Positions 1 through 8,835 are shown, numbered from the stretch's first letter. The stretch: DNA of 36,706 bases from Candidatus Competibacteraceae bacterium (GCA_016790045.1 JAEUPW010000172.1:1-36706), one strand, 5' to 3'. The notes: generated by a model from the letters alone, not told the origin. A program made the numbers and translations.

Positions 1-261
1 GCCTTGCTTGGCCATGCTGAGCGCGATCTGCTGGTCGTACAAGTCGCGATAAAGCCGGGTCTGGTCGCTGTCCATGATCCCGCCGTCCTCGCTCGGGCTG
101 GCGGCGCGCATGCTCTTGAGCATCATCTGGATAAACACCGCCTCGAACTGCTTGGCGGCTTCCCGGATCGCGTCCGGCGACTCCCGGCGGGCTTGCTGGC
201 GCAGGCCGGACAACCCCTGCAAATCGGTGTAGACGAAAGCCGATTCCGCCGCCGCGACCAT
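1..261 (-). CDS. flgJ: FlgJ, N-terminal rod-capping part (runs off the window edge)
   Basis: Translating the minus strand from ATG 261 gives 87 residues that stay open to the edge of the window. They match the N-terminal rod-binding domain of FlgJ, including the conserved run FEAVFIQMMLKSMR (residues 39-52) and the later TRLYRDLYDQQIA. In the periplasm this domain caps the growing flagellar rod. Many gamma- and betaproteobacterial FlgJ proteins also carry a C-terminal muramidase that opens the peptidoglycan, but that part would lie outside the window, so its presence is unknown. The start lies 11 nt downstream of the stop of the SPOR-domain gene, which indicates one transcript. Identification is firm; the exact start is less so. 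Confidence 0.88.
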   Translation of the reverse strand, partial: MVAAAESAFVYTDLQGLSGLRQQARRESPDAIREAAKQFEAVFIQMMLKSMRAASPSEDGGIMDSDQTRLYRDLYDQQIALSMAKQG

Positions 262-272
262 AGCGCCGATCT

Positions 273-1109
273 CTAGCGCAATTTCGCCTGAATCTCGTCG
301 AAGCGGCGAATCCAGGGCTTGATGGTCGAATCGCGGGCGGTCAGCTTGCCGGCGGCGGCCTGCGCCGAGGCGGCGTCCGCAAAATCGCCCGCCACCAGGG
401 AATACCAGGGGCCGGAACGGCTGCCGGTGGTGTAATAGGCTTGCGGTTCGGACGAAGCCGTCACCGCCGCGATCGCCCTGAGCGCGTCCAAGCTCTTGCC
501 GCTGTAAAGCTGCACGGTGTAGCGTTTCGGGTCGCGGCCCTTCAACCACGCTGAATCTTGCAAATCGCCCTCGACGGCCGGCTCGGATGCCGCTGGAGCG
601 TCCACCGGAGTTGCGGCGGTCGCGGTCTCGGCGGTGGGCGCGGCGACCGGCGGATGGGCGGCGGGCGTTTCCGGGTTCGGGGCGGGTTTGGCTTCCGCCG
701 AAAGCAGCGCCACCTCGGGCGAGCGCGACGGCGCGGGCGTCGGCGCGGCGGGCGGGTGCGCTTCGGGATTTGGCTCGACGCGCGGCGCGTCCGCTTTGAC
801 CGGCGCTCCCACCACAGGCGGCGGATCAACCGCCACGGCGGCGGGTTTTTGAGCAGGAGCGGACGCTTCGGGCGCGGCGCGTTCGACGATCCTTTCGGCG
901 GGAACGGCCACCGGCGGCTCGACGTGGGCGAGCGCGGCCGGCGCGGCCGGCTTGACCGGCGCGGCGCGAACGTGGGCGACGGCGTCTCCCGGTTCGGCGG
1001 CGGGGCCGCCCGAATCGAGCATCAGTTTGATGGCGGTCGCTTGCAAGCCGAGCGCGGCCAGCAAAGTGGCGGCCAACAGCGACGGGATTTTCCAGTTGAC
1101 GGCGGCCAT
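273..1109 (-). CDS. SPOR-domain membrane protein in the flagellar operon
   Basis: A 278-residue protein. One membrane segment lies near the N terminus (about residues 8-30). A long Pro/Ala-rich low-complexity linker (about 35-185) follows, then a C-terminal SPOR domain (about 195-275) resembling that of DamX, with GPWYSLVAGDF and a final KPWIRRFDEIQAKL. SPOR domains bind denuded septal peptidoglycan glycans in the periplasm. The topology would be inner-membrane anchor, periplasmic spacer and wall-binding head. ATG 1109 is preferred because GAGG lies about 7 nt upstream; an in-frame TTG at 1121 overlaps the flgI stop. The gene sits between flgI and flgJ, where no gene is usual. Inference: it may help the rod or FlgJ find or stabilise the wall gap. 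A housekeeping cell-division role is the alternative. Confidence 0.8.
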   Translation of the reverse strand: MAAVNWKIPSLLAATLLAALGLQATAIKLMLDSGGPAAEPGDAVAHVRAAPVKPAAPAALAHVEPPVAVPAERIVERAAPEASAPAQKPAAVAVDPPPVVGAPVKADAPRVEPNPEAHPPAAPTPAPSRSPEVALLSAEAKPAPNPETPAAHPPVAAPTAETATAATPVDAPAASEPAVEGDLQDSAWLKGRDPKRYTVQLYSGKSLDALRAIAAVTASSEPQAYYTTGSRSGPWYSLVAGDFADAASAQAAAGKLTARDSTIKPWIRRFDEIQAKLR

Positions 1110-1117
1110 GAGCACCC

Positions 1118-2215
1118 TCAAATCACGATCAGTTCGGCTTTCAGCGCGCCGGCCGCCTTCAGCGCTTCCAGGATGGCGACCAGATCGCTGGGCGACGCGC
1201 CGACTTGGTTGACCGCCCGGACGATGTCGTCCAGCGCGATGCCGGGGTTGAACAAAAACATCGGTTTCTTCTCCTGATCGACCGCGATGGTCGCGTTCGG
1301 CACCACCACGGTTTGGCCCCGCGACAGCGGCGCGGGCTGGCTGACCTTGGGGTCTGCCGCGATGGTGACGGTCATGTTGCCGTGCGAAACGGCGGCCGGC
1401 CCCACCTTCACGTTTTGTCCGATGACCACCGTGCCGGTGCGGGAGTTGACGATCACCTTGGCGGCGGTTTGCGCCGGCACCAATTCGATATTCTCCAGCA
1501 CCGAAATCAGGCTGACCCGCTGGTTGCGCTCGGCTGGCCCGCGCACCTGAACCGAGGTCGCATCGACCGCCTGCGCGACATCGCCGCCCAGGGTTTTATT
1601 GATCGCTTCGACCATCCGCTCGGCCGTGGTGAAATCGGATTGCCGCAAGTTCAGCACGATCGGCCCTTCTTTGCCAAAAGTGTCGGGAACCTGGCGCTCC
1701 ACCGTCGCGCCGTTGGGAATGCGGCCGGCGCTCGGCACGTTGATGGTGATTTTCGACTCCCCCGCCTCCGCGCCGAGACCGCCGACCACCACATTGCCTT
1801 GGGCTATTGCATAGACCGCGCCATCCGCGCCTTTTAGCGGGGCCATCATCAGGCTGCCGCCGCGCAGGCTCTTGGCGTTGCCGATCGACGAGACCGTGAC
1901 ATCGATGGTCTGGCCGGGCTTGGCGAAGGGCGGCAGTTCGGCTTGCAATGATACGGCGGCGACGTTTTTCAATTGCAGGTTGACTTCCGGCGGAATGGTC
2001 ACGCCCAGATTGGACAACATGCTTTTCAGGCTCTTGACCGTAAACGGCGTCTGCGTGGTTTGATCGCCGGTGCCGGTCAAGCCGACCACCAGCCCGTAGC
2101 CGACCAACTGATTGTGGCGCACCCCGGCCACGGTGGCCAAATCCTTGATGCGCTCGGCCCCGGCGGCGCACGCCGCCAGCGCCAGCAGCAAAAACAGCGA
2201 AAAACGGCGGAGCAT
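1118..2215 (-). CDS. flgI: Flagellar P-ring protein FlgI
   Basis: A 365-residue protein, full length for FlgI, which forms the P ring around the rod in the peptidoglycan layer. Recognisable stretches are [20 protein letters not shown], the VGLTGTGD loop and the C-terminal [23 protein letters not shown]. Start ATG 2215 puts a hydrophobic signal peptide first and AAGGA about 10 nt upstream; a longer reading from 2251 would overlap flgH. An oddity is that the signal peptide contains LAAC, which fits a lipobox, although FlgI is normally cut by signal peptidase I. Cleavage after AGA, just before ERIKD, is equally possible and more usual. It lies between flgH and the SPOR gene in the flgB-J operon. 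Confidence 0.96.
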   Translation of the reverse strand: MLRRFSLFLLLALAACAAGAERIKDLATVAGVRHNQLVGYGLVVGLTGTGDQTTQTPFTVKSLKSMLSNLGVTIPPEVNLQLKNVAAVSLQAELPPFAKPGQTIDVTVSSIGNAKSLRGGSLMMAPLKGADGAVYAIAQGNVVVGGLGAEAGESKITINVPSAGRIPNGATVERQVPDTFGKEGPIVLNLRQSDFTTAERMVEAINKTLGGDVAQAVDATSVQVRGPAERNQRVSLISVLENIELVPAQTAAKVIVNSRTGTVVIGQNVKVGPAAVSHGNMTVTIAADPKVSQPAPLSRGQTVVVPNATIAVDQEKKPMFLFNPGIALDDIVRAVNQVGASPSDLVAILEALKAAGALKAELIVI

Positions 2216-2238
2216 GATAGGCAAATCCTTTAGAAGCT

Positions 2239-2919
2239 TCAGAACGGCCACAGCGGGCTCAGGAAAAAGCGGCCGAGCCAGCCGACGGTGTTGGCGTCCG
2301 CCAGCGCGCCGTTGCCGGCGTAGGTGATCTTGGCGTCGGCCACCCGGCTGGAGAGGATCGAATTGTCGGAGGCGATGTCCTCGGGGCGGATGATGCCGGA
2401 AATCTGCACCACTTCCTCGCCCTGGTTCAGCGTCAGCATTTTTTCGCCGCGAATCGCCAGATTGCCGTTGGGATAGACGCCGGTCACCACCGCCGAGATG
2501 TTGCCGGTGAGGCTGTTGCTTTGATCGCTGCTGCCCTCGCCGCCGAGTTCGCGCTCGCCGCCGACGCTGGCGTTGAGCCGCAGCGCTCCAGCGCTGACCG
2601 GCGCGCCAAACAGCATCGGATTTTTCAGGTCAATTTCGCTGCTCTTGTTCACGCTGGTGGTGGCCGATTTGGTGGCGGCAGTCTGTTCGACCAAGCGGAT
2701 GACCACGGTGTCGCCGATGCGGCGGGCGGTGCGGTCCTCGAACAGCCGCAGGTCCGCGCCGGCCTGATAGATGGTGCCCGATTGGCGGGAACTCGGATCG
2801 GCGGGCTCGGCCAGCGGCATCACCTGCGGGGTGACCGGCTTGAAGTTGTATTGCGGGGCCAAGCCGCTGCATCCCGTCAGCGACAGCACCAGCGCGAGCG
2901 CGGCGGAAGATTTCTTCAT
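2239..2919 (-). CDS. flgH: Flagellar L-ring lipoprotein FlgH
   Basis: A 226-residue lipoprotein that forms the outer-membrane L ring. The lipobox LTGC places the acylated Cys at residue 17. Family landmarks include [29 protein letters not shown], the [26 protein letters not shown] block and the [18 protein letters not shown] segment, read here from the deduced protein. Length is normal. It is 12 nt downstream of flgG and ends 23 nt before flgI, in the same operon. No irregularity was seen. Confidence 0.96.
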   Translation of the reverse strand: MKKSSAALALVLSLTGCSGLAPQYNFKPVTPQVMPLAEPADPSSRQSGTIYQAGADLRLFEDRTARRIGDTVVIRLVEQTAATKSATTSVNKSSEIDLKNPMLFGAPVSAGALRLNASVGGERELGGEGSSDQSNSLTGNISAVVTGVYPNGNLAIRGEKMLTLNQGEEVVQISGIIRPEDIASDNSILSSRVADAKITYAGNGALADANTVGWLGRFFLSPLWPF

Positions 2920-2931
2920 GGCGGCTCGAAA

Positions 2932-3717
2932 TCAGAGATTGTTGTTGACGTATTGCAGCATCTGGTCGGTGGTGGAAATGGCCTTGGAGTTCATTTCGTA
3001 GGCGCGCTGGGTTTCGATCATGTCCACCAGTTCCTCCACCACGTTGACGTTGGACGTTTCCAGCGACCCTTGGGCGATCATGCCCACGCCGTTCGCGCCC
3101 GGCTGGCCGGTCTGGGGCGAGCCGCTGGCGGCCGATTCCAAAAACAGGTTGCCGCCGGCGGCCTGCAAGCCGGCGGGATTGACGAAATCCGCCAGTTGCA
3201 AGGTGCCGATCTGGTTGGGTTTCGGGTCGTTGGGCAGTTGCGCGCTGATGGTGCCGTCGCTGCTGATAGTGACGGTCTGCGCGTTGCCCGGCACGGTGAT
3301 TTCCGGTTGCAGCAGATAGCCGTTGGAGGTGACGAGCTGGCCTTCGGCGTTCAATTGAAACGAGCCGTCGCGGGTGTAGGCCGCCGTGCCGTCGGGCAGT
3401 TGCACCTGAAAGAAGCCCCGGCCGTTGATCGCCATGTCCAGCTTGTTGCCGGTTTGCACCAGGTTGCCCTGGGTGAAAATCTTGGCGGTGGAGACGGTGC
3501 GCACCCCGGTGCCGAGCATCAGGCCGGACGGCAGTTGGGTGTTCTGCGAGCTTTGGCTGCCGACTTGGCGCACGTTTTGATAGAGCAAATCCTCGAACTG
3601 GGCGCGGCCGCGCTTGAAGCCGGTGGTGCTGGCGTTGGCGAGGTTGTTGGTGATCACCGCCATGCGCGTCTGTTGGGCGTCGAGGCCGGTTTTGGCGGTC
3701 CATAAAGCGGAAGTCAT
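2932..3717 (-). CDS. flgG: Flagellar distal rod protein FlgG
   Basis: A 261-residue distal-rod protein exported by the flagellar type III system. The N-terminal rod motif ([21 protein letters not shown], about residues 24-44) and the C-terminal coiled region ([31 protein letters not shown]) are both present, as is [20 protein letters not shown] in the middle. Length and ends are canonical. The order flgF-flgG-flgH with 12-13 nt gaps supports co-transcription. Confidence 0.97.
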   Translation of the reverse strand: MTSALWTAKTGLDAQQTRMAVITNNLANASTTGFKRGRAQFEDLLYQNVRQVGSQSSQNTQLPSGLMLGTGVRTVSTAKIFTQGNLVQTGNKLDMAINGRGFFQVQLPDGTAAYTRDGSFQLNAEGQLVTSNGYLLQPEITVPGNAQTVTISSDGTISAQLPNDPKPNQIGTLQLADFVNPAGLQAAGGNLFLESAASGSPQTGQPGANGVGMIAQGSLETSNVNVVEELVDMIETQRAYEMNSKAISTTDQMLQYVNNNL

Positions 3718-3730
3718 GGGGGTTGCGCTC

Positions 3731-4474
3731 CTATTCCAGACGCAGCAGTTGGTTGGTGGCGCTGGAGTTGTCCTCAGCGACCTTCATCATCTTGATTTGC
3801 AGTTCGAACCGGCGGGCCGATTCGATCATGTTCACCAGCGCCTCGGCGGCGTTGACGTTGCTGCCTTCCAGCGCGCCGCCCAGCACCCGCACCGAACCGT
3901 CGGCGGGCAGCGGTTGGCCGTCGCCGGGGCGCATCAAGCCGGCCTCGTCCTTGTACAGCGCGCCGGCGGCGGGCTTGACCAGCTTGAGGCGATCCACTTC
4001 CACCAGATTGGTGGACGCTTCGCCGAGCGGGCGGATGGAAATCGCGCCGCTCGCGCCGATTTCGATTTTTTCGGCCGGCGGGATCGAGATGGGGCCGCCG
4101 TTGCCCAGCACCGGATGGCCGTTGGTCGTGGTCAGCAGGCCGTTGGCGCTCACCTGAAGATCGCCGGCGCGGGTGTAGGCCTCCTTGCCGTCGGCCCCTT
4201 GCACGGCGATCCAGCCCTCGCCTTGCACGGCGACATCCAGGTCGCGGCCGGTGGTCATCACCCGGCCGAGCCGCAAGTCGGTGCCCGAGCGCTCGGCCAT
4301 GGCGTAGGCGCGGGTCGGCAGGCCCTGCTCGGCGAACACCGGCATGCTGCGAAAATCGGGCACGTCCTGCCGGAAGCCGGCGGTGTTGGCGTTGGCCAGA
4401 TTTTGGCTGACCAGACCCTGCGCCCGCAGGGTTTCCCGCGCGCCGGTCATCGAGACGTAGAGCAGGCGATCCAT
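3731..4474 (-). CDS. flgF: Flagellar proximal rod protein FlgF
   Basis: A 247-residue proximal rod protein. The start [20 protein letters not shown] and the motif [14 protein letters not shown] are typical of FlgF, as is the C-terminal [22 protein letters not shown]. The central [19 protein letters not shown] block is shared with other rod and hook proteins. It is followed 13 nt later by flgG and preceded by the short hook-like gene. It would be secreted through the export gate and assembled distal to FlgB and FlgC. Confidence 0.96.
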   Translation of the reverse strand: MDRLLYVSMTGARETLRAQGLVSQNLANANTAGFRQDVPDFRSMPVFAEQGLPTRAYAMAERSGTDLRLGRVMTTGRDLDVAVQGEGWIAVQGADGKEAYTRAGDLQVSANGLLTTTNGHPVLGNGGPISIPPAEKIEIGASGAISIRPLGEASTNLVEVDRLKLVKPAAGALYKDEAGLMRPGDGQPLPADGSVRVLGGALEGSNVNAAEALVNMIESARRFELQIKMMKVAEDNSSATNQLLRLE

Positions 4475-4493
4475 GGTTCAGTGCGCTCCGGCG

Positions 4494-5246
4494 TCAGCGG
4501 ATGTTGATGATGGTTTGCACCATGTTGTTGCCGGCGGTGATGGTCTGGGCGTTGGCCTGAAAATCGCGCTGGGCCACGATCATGTCCACCAGTTGCTCGG
4601 TGATGTCGACGTTGGACGCTTCCAGCATGCCGCTGCTGACCAAGCCCATGCCGCCGCTGCCGGGCGTGCTGTTGATCACGGTTCCCGCCTCGGGCGTCGC
4701 CGCCCACTGGGTGTCGCCGACGCGCTTGAGGCCGTCCACGTTCGGGAAGTTGGCCATGCCGACCTGGAGCGGCGTGGTCGCCGCGCCGGTGCTGTCGAAG
4801 GCGGTGAGGTTGCCGTTTTTATCGATGTTGATGTCGGTCCAAGGCCCGGTGCCGCTGAGCTGCAAGTCGGCCGCGCCGGTCTTGTCCTGCACCCGCTGGC
4901 CGAGGTTGGTGACGATGAACCCTTCCTTGTCGACCTGGAAATTGCCGGCCCGCGTGTAAGACGTGCCCGAGGCGTCCTTGACGATGAAAAAGCCGTTGCC
5001 GTTGATCGCCAGATCCAAGGCGTTTCCCGTCATCTCGGGGCTGCCTTGCAAAAACTCCTGATCGACATTTTGGGTTCGGACGCCCAGGCCAGGGTGGATG
5101 CCGGCGGCGTTGCTGTCCACCAGATCGCCGAATTCGGCGCGGCCGCTTTTGAAACCCGTGGTGCTGACGTTGGCGACATTTTGCGAAACCACTTCCAGAT
5201 GCGTGTTGGCCGCTTTGAGGCCGGTCAACCCGATGTTCATAACCAT
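4494..5246 (-). CDS. Short FlgE/FlgG-like hook-basal-body protein (second hook-type gene)
   Basis: A 250-residue member of the FlgE/F/G family placed between flgE and flgF. It has the N-terminal motif QNVANVSTTGFKSGRAEFGDL, the central GNGFFIVKDASGTSYTRAG, and the C-terminal LVDMIVAQRDFQANAQTI ending in QTIINIR. The two ends resemble the flgE product of this operon more than FlgG (for example AEFGD and QRNFQANAQVI), but the roughly 200-residue insert of FlgE (the variable D2 region) is missing. It could be a duplicated hook protein without D2, a hook-rod junction subunit or an extra rod protein. AGAGGA lies 9 nt before ATG 5246. Family membership is certain; the specific role is not. Confidence 0.85.
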   Translation of the reverse strand: MVMNIGLTGLKAANTHLEVVSQNVANVSTTGFKSGRAEFGDLVDSNAAGIHPGLGVRTQNVDQEFLQGSPEMTGNALDLAINGNGFFIVKDASGTSYTRAGNFQVDKEGFIVTNLGQRVQDKTGAADLQLSGTGPWTDINIDKNGNLTAFDSTGAATTPLQVGMANFPNVDGLKRVGDTQWAATPEAGTVINSTPGSGGMGLVSSGMLEASNVDITEQLVDMIVAQRDFQANAQTITAGNNMVQTIINIR

Positions 5247-5314
5247 AACTGCCTATCCTCTTGCCGGTGAGCCCGGATTGATTGAAACCTGACGCCTTCG
5301 AGCGGCCTTTAGCC

Positions 5315-6709
5315 TTAACGCATCTGCAACAAGGTTTGAGTCATTTGATCGGCGGTGCTGATCACCTGCGCGTTCGCCTGGAAATTGCGCTGGGCGCTGA
5401 TCATCTTCACCAGTTGCTCGGACAGCTCGACGTTGGACAGCTCCAGCGCGCCCGAGCGCACTATGCCGAGGCTGGCGGTGCCGGGCGGACCTTTGACCGG
5501 CTGGCCGGAAGCGGCGGTTTCCGCCCAACTGGAGTCGCCGATGGGGCTCAAGCCTTGCGTGTTTCGGAAATTCGCCAGGATGACCTGGCCGAGCACCTTG
5601 GCTTGGCCGTTGCTGTAGCGGCCCGAGATGCTGCCGTCCTCGCCGACATCCACGCCGACGACGCGGCCGGTGGCGTAACCGTCTTGAGTGATTTCGTTGT
5701 TGCCGGAAGGGCTGCCGTATTGGGTCACGCTGTCGAATTTGATCGTCACGCCGGGCGGAGTACCCGAAATGTTGATCGGATTTTGAGCGCCGTTAGGAAT
5801 GCCGGCACCCGTGAGCGGATCGGGCCCGTTGGTGGGGACGATGCCGGTGCCGAGCGGCGGCAGGCCGGCGCCTGTCAGGCTGATCGCGTTGCCGCCGGTG
5901 GCGACACCCGCAGCGTTCAAGGTACCCACGATATCGCCGAACGCATCGAAGCACAGGGTGCCGTAAGGTTGCGCCGCTCCAGCGGCCGGCAGCGGGCTGC
6001 CATCCAACTGCAAGCCATCGATATTGAAAAAGACTTGCCACGCCGCGGTGGTGCCCGCAGGGGCGGCGGCGGGAGGCGCGCCGGCCCGCACGAAGTAAGC
6101 GTTCAAGCTGTGATCGTTGCCCAGGCTATCGAACACGGTCATCGCCGAGGCGAAGTTGTAAGTGCGGGAATCGCCAAAATCGAAAGCCGCCGTCGGCGCG
6201 ACGCTGCCCGCGTTGAGGTTGACGCCGTATTCGCCGGTCGTGGTTTGTTTGGGGTCGATGTTCGCGGTTTGGGTTTGCAAATCGCTTTCAGTGCCCAAGT
6301 CGATCGCGCCCGTGGTGGGATTGGTCTGATAGCCTTGCAACTTCTGCCCGAGGCTGTTGACCACATAGCCCTCCTTGTTCAGTTGGAAAGCCCCGGCGCG
6401 GGTGTAGACCATCGAGCCATCGTTATCTTTCAGGGAGAAAAAGCCCTCGCCGTCGATGGCCAAATCCAAGGGGTTGCTCGTCGTTTCCAGATTGCCCTGC
6501 TTGAACTGCTGGCTGACCGCGTTGAGCTTGACGCCGGTGCCGATGCTGCGGCGGGTCGAAGTGCCCAGATCGCTCAGCGAATAAATGTCGCCGAACTCCG
6601 CGCGGGACGCCTTGAAGCCGGTGGTGTTGTTGTTGGCGATGTTGTTGCTGATCACGCCGAGGTCGGCGCTGGCGGCGTTCAGCCCGGTCAGGGCGGTGCG
6701 GAAAGACAT
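5315..6709 (-). CDS. flgE: Flagellar hook protein FlgE
   Basis: A 464-residue hook subunit. The N terminus (LTGLNAASADLGVISNNIAN, then TTGFKASRAEFGD) and C terminus (SEQLVKMISAQRNFQANAQ to MTQTLLQMR) are those of FlgE. Between them lie the D1 repeat regions and an expanded Gly/Pro/Ala-rich central part (about residues 200-330) expected to form the exposed D2 domain. AGGAGA precedes the ATG by a few bases. It lies between flgD and the short hook-like gene. It polymerises outside the cell under a FlgD cap to form the universal joint. Confidence 0.96.
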   Translation of the reverse strand: MSFRTALTGLNAASADLGVISNNIANNNTTGFKASRAEFGDIYSLSDLGTSTRRSIGTGVKLNAVSQQFKQGNLETTSNPLDLAIDGEGFFSLKDNDGSMVYTRAGAFQLNKEGYVVNSLGQKLQGYQTNPTTGAIDLGTESDLQTQTANIDPKQTTTGEYGVNLNAGSVAPTAAFDFGDSRTYNFASAMTVFDSLGNDHSLNAYFVRAGAPPAAAPAGTTAAWQVFFNIDGLQLDGSPLPAAGAAQPYGTLCFDAFGDIVGTLNAAGVATGGNAISLTGAGLPPLGTGIVPTNGPDPLTGAGIPNGAQNPINISGTPPGVTIKFDSVTQYGSPSGNNEITQDGYATGRVVGVDVGEDGSISGRYSNGQAKVLGQVILANFRNTQGLSPIGDSSWAETAASGQPVKGPPGTASLGIVRSGALELSNVELSEQLVKMISAQRNFQANAQVISTADQMTQTLLQMR

Positions 6710-6758
6710 GGATGTTTTCTCCTGGCGGATGCTTTATGTAAATTCGACGACGGCAACG

Positions 6759-7049
6759 TTATTTCTTGGCTTCGGCTTCCATCAGCGTCACCAGCTTGTC
6801 CAGCGACGCCTTCATCTCGACGATGCCGTTGAGGGTGCTGAATTGCGCCAACTGCGCCATGAATTGCTGGCCGTCGAGCGGCTTGGTCGGGTCTTGATTC
6901 TTGAGCTGGGTGGTCAAAAGCCGCAGGAAATCGGCCTGACCGAGCTGATCGTTGGCTTTCTTGTCCGAAGGTTTCGCGGTTTTGTCCGTCGGCTTGCTGG
7001 TCGAGGCGAGGCTGGAGACGGTGGAGGACGTGCTGGAAACGGTCGTCAT
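6759..7049 (-). CDS. flgD: Hook-capping protein FlgD, N-terminal domain only
   Basis: Only 96 residues, against about 140-240 in most FlgD proteins. After a Ser/Thr/Lys-rich leader (about 1-36) it has the conserved FlgD core ADFLRLLTTQLKNQDPTKPLDGQQFMAQLAQFSTLNGI (38-75) and then a short helix ending in EAEAKK. The C-terminal Tudor-like and Fn3-like domains that form the cap plates are absent. Only 49 nt separate its stop from flgE, so there is no room for a frameshifted remnant. Upstream AAGGAACC supports the ATG. Position between flgC and flgE confirms identity. It may act as a minimal cap, or a separate protein may supply the missing part. Confidence 0.88.
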   Translation of the reverse strand: MTTVSSTSSTVSSLASTSKPTDKTAKPSDKKANDQLGQADFLRLLTTQLKNQDPTKPLDGQQFMAQLAQFSTLNGIVEMKASLDKLVTLMEAEAKK

Positions 7050-7072
7050 GGTGGCGGTTCCTTGAAATTGCG

Positions 7073-7486
7073 TCAGTCGCCCAAGCTCAAAGTGCGCGTC
7101 AGCATCTGCTTGGATGTGTTGAGCACCTCCACGTTGCTCTGATAGGAGCGCGACGCGGAGATCATGTTGGCCATTTCCTCGACCGGGTTGACGTTCGGCA
7201 GATTGACATAGCCCTGGGAATCGGAAAGCGGATGGTCCGGCCGGTATTCGCGCCGCAGCGGCGCCCGGCTCTCGACGATGCCCAGCACGTCTACCCCGGC
7301 CGCTTCGCCGTCGCTGCCGGCGTCGTCGAGCTGGGCGGCGAACACTGGCTGGCGAGCCCGGTAGGTCTGCCCCGTGCTGCTGCTGATGCTGTCGGCGTTG
7401 GCCATGTTGCTGGCGGTGGTGTTGAGCCGCGCGGTCTGCGCCCGCAACGCCGAGCCGGAAATATCGAACACCCGAAACAGCGACAT
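7073..7486 (-). CDS. flgC: Flagellar proximal rod protein FlgC
   Basis: A rod protein of about 137 residues. MSLFRVFDISGSALRAQTARLNTTASNMANADS is typical FlgC, and the C terminus has VNLPNVNPVEEMANMISASRSYQSNVEVLNTSKQM. ATG 7486 is chosen because GGGGAGA then lies about 8 nt upstream; an ATG at 7492, which overlaps the flgB stop as ATGA, would leave almost no spacing. It is translationally coupled to flgB. Confidence 0.95.
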   Translation of the reverse strand: MSLFRVFDISGSALRAQTARLNTTASNMANADSISSSTGQTYRARQPVFAAQLDDAGSDGEAAGVDVLGIVESRAPLRREYRPDHPLSDSQGYVNLPNVNPVEEMANMISASRSYQSNVEVLNTSKQMLTRTLSLGD

Positions 7487-7488
7487 CG

Positions 7489-7878
7489 TCATTCTCCCCG
7501 GATGGCGGACAACAGGCCCCGCACCCGGTTGCCCAGAAATTGCACGCTGGCCTGATAGCGCATGGCGTTGTCGGCGAAGGCGGCTTTTTCCTGCTCCTCC
7601 TCCACCGTGTTGCCGTCGATGGCCATTTGCGCCGGCGTCCGATACAGCAAGCGGCCGGCGCTGTCGCCGCGCGCTTGCAGGTGTCCGGCGTGAGTCGTCT
7701 TCAGCGCCCCTTCCCGGCCCTGCAAGCCCTCCAGGGTGGCTTTGAAATCCAGATCGCGCGCCCGATAATTCGGCGTGTCCGCATTGGCGAGGTTGGACGC
7801 CAGAATCTCGGCGCGCCGGGAGCGCAACTGCATCGCCTGGCTATGGGCGCTTAGCGCGCGTTCGAAATTGATGGCCAC
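7489..7878 (-). CDS. flgB: Flagellar proximal rod protein FlgB
   Basis: A 129-residue first gene of the operon. It has INFERALSAHSQAMQLRSRRAEILASNLANADTPNYRARDLDF at the N terminus and MRYQASVQFLGNRVRGLLSAIRGE at the end, both typical of FlgB. The start is GTG 7878, six bases after a perfect AGGAGGT; the reading frame stays open further upstream to 7998, but that extension has no rod-protein character. FlgB joins FlgC, FlgF and FlgG in the periplasmic rod. A sigma-54-like element lies about 100 bp upstream. Confidence 0.94.
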   Translation of the reverse strand: MAINFERALSAHSQAMQLRSRRAEILASNLANADTPNYRARDLDFKATLEGLQGREGALKTTHAGHLQARGDSAGRLLYRTPAQMAIDGNTVEEEQEKAAFADNAMRYQASVQFLGNRVRGLLSAIRGE

Positions 7879-7975
7879 TGCCGTACCTCCTGAACCTTTG
7901 GCCGATAATGGGCGGATCGTGCTCAGTCCGCGTCGGCGTCGAAAAAACGGCGCGCCCGCGATACTGCTTACCGAG

Positions 7976-7992
7976 AAGCAAATGATATGCCG
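7976..7992 (-). promoter_or_regulatory. Candidate sigma-54 promoter of the flgB operon
   Basis: On the minus strand the sequence CGGCATATCATTTGCTT has GG and GC separated by exactly 10 nt, plus GGCA and TTGCT, close to the sigma-54 consensus TGGCACG-N4-TTGCW. Initiation would fall near 7965, about 87 nt before the flgB GTG. Sigma-54 control of flg operons is established in Pseudomonas and Vibrio. The match is imperfect at the first and sixth bases. Confidence 0.45.
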
Positions 7993-8127
7993 CTTCACTA
8001 AAAGGCATCTTTCCTGGCATTAAATAGGGTAAAATCGATTATTAATTGTGGCATGTCGTCTACTTCGGAATTCGCTTTGCCCGCGGGGGCGGACGTGGCG
8101 TGACATTATTCGAGCGGGAGTGATGGG

Positions 8128-8835
8128 ATGGAGCCAAGCCGTTGGTTGTGGGTGCCGGCGATCTGCCTCGGCCTGGCCGGACCCGCGCGCGCGGCCGAGG
8201 ACAGCATCCAACCGCTGGACGCCATCCAGCAACGGGCGCAACAGTTTCTGGCGGAGCAACACCGCCAGCGCGTGGAACCGCCGCGCATCCAGATGAAAAC
8301 GCTCGATCCGCGCTTGCGTCTACCGAAGTGCGGCGCGGCTCTGGAAGCGTTTTTTCCGAGCGGCGCCAAACCCTTCGGCAATACCTCGGTCGGCGTGCGC
8401 TGCCCCGGTTCCCGGCCCTGGACCGTCTATCAAAGCGCGAGCGTGCACATTTACGAGCCGGTGATCGTCGCCGGCCGCTTTCTGCCCAAGGGGACGGTGC
8501 TGAGCCCCCTCGATCTGAACGCCGAACGCCGCGATCTTTCCACGCTGGTGGGCGGCTACGAAACGGTTCCCGACAACCTGCTCGGCAAGCAGGTTCGCCA
8601 GGGGCTGCCGGCGGGAACCGTGGTCTCCCCCCAGGCGGTCAAGGCGTTGCCGCTGATCCGCCAGGGCGAAACCGTCACCCTGCTCATCCGCCAGGGCGGG
8701 ATGGAAGTCCGCTCCAGCGGCGTCGCCTTGAACGACGCCGAAGCGGGCCAGCGGCTGAAGGTGCGCAACGAGACCTCGAAGCGGATCGTCGAAGGCACGG
8801 CGACCGCCAGCCGTCAGGTCGAGGTCGGCCCTTAG
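8128..8835 (+). CDS. flgA: Flagellar P-ring assembly chaperone FlgA
   Basis: A 235-residue periplasmic chaperone for FlgI. It has a signal peptide ending near ARA (residue 22-23), then a domain with LDPRLRLPKCGAALEAF and VRCPGSRPWTVY, whose two Cys are typical, and a C-terminal SAF-like region (VIVAGRFLPKGTVLSPLDL, then LGKQVRQGLPAGTVVSPQAV and the terminal GQRLKVRNETSKRIVEGTA). GGGAG lies 7 nt before the ATG. It is transcribed divergently from flgB. A 17-nt inverted repeat (TAGCGG-N5-CCGCTA, 8833-8849) begins at its stop codon; there is no T-run, so it is at best a weak terminator before flgM's own promoter. Confidence 0.95.
   Translation: MEPSRWLWVPAICLGLAGPARAAEDSIQPLDAIQQRAQQFLAEQHRQRVEPPRIQMKTLDPRLRLPKCGAALEAFFPSGAKPFGNTSVGVRCPGSRPWTVYQSASVHIYEPVIVAGRFLPKGTVLSPLDLNAERRDLSTLVGGYETVPDNLLGKQVRQGLPAGTVVSPQAVKALPLIRQGETVTLLIRQGGMEVRSSGVALNDAEAGQRLKVRNETSKRIVEGTATASRQVEVGP

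Noticed and set aside
558..1277. Long plus-strand frame opposite the SPOR gene
   Set aside because: Its Arg/Gly-rich product is the complement of the Pro/Ala-rich linker on the real strand.
2150..2215. FlgI as a lipoprotein because of LAAC in the signal peptide
   Set aside because: FlgI is known as a non-lipidated periplasmic protein, and a signal peptidase I site lies a few residues on; noted as an oddity only.
8067..8080. GG-N10-GC before flgA as a sigma-54 promoter (CGGAATTCGCTTTGC)
   Set aside because: Only the GG/GC dinucleotides and TTTGC fit; the CAC after GG is missing. Too weak to list.
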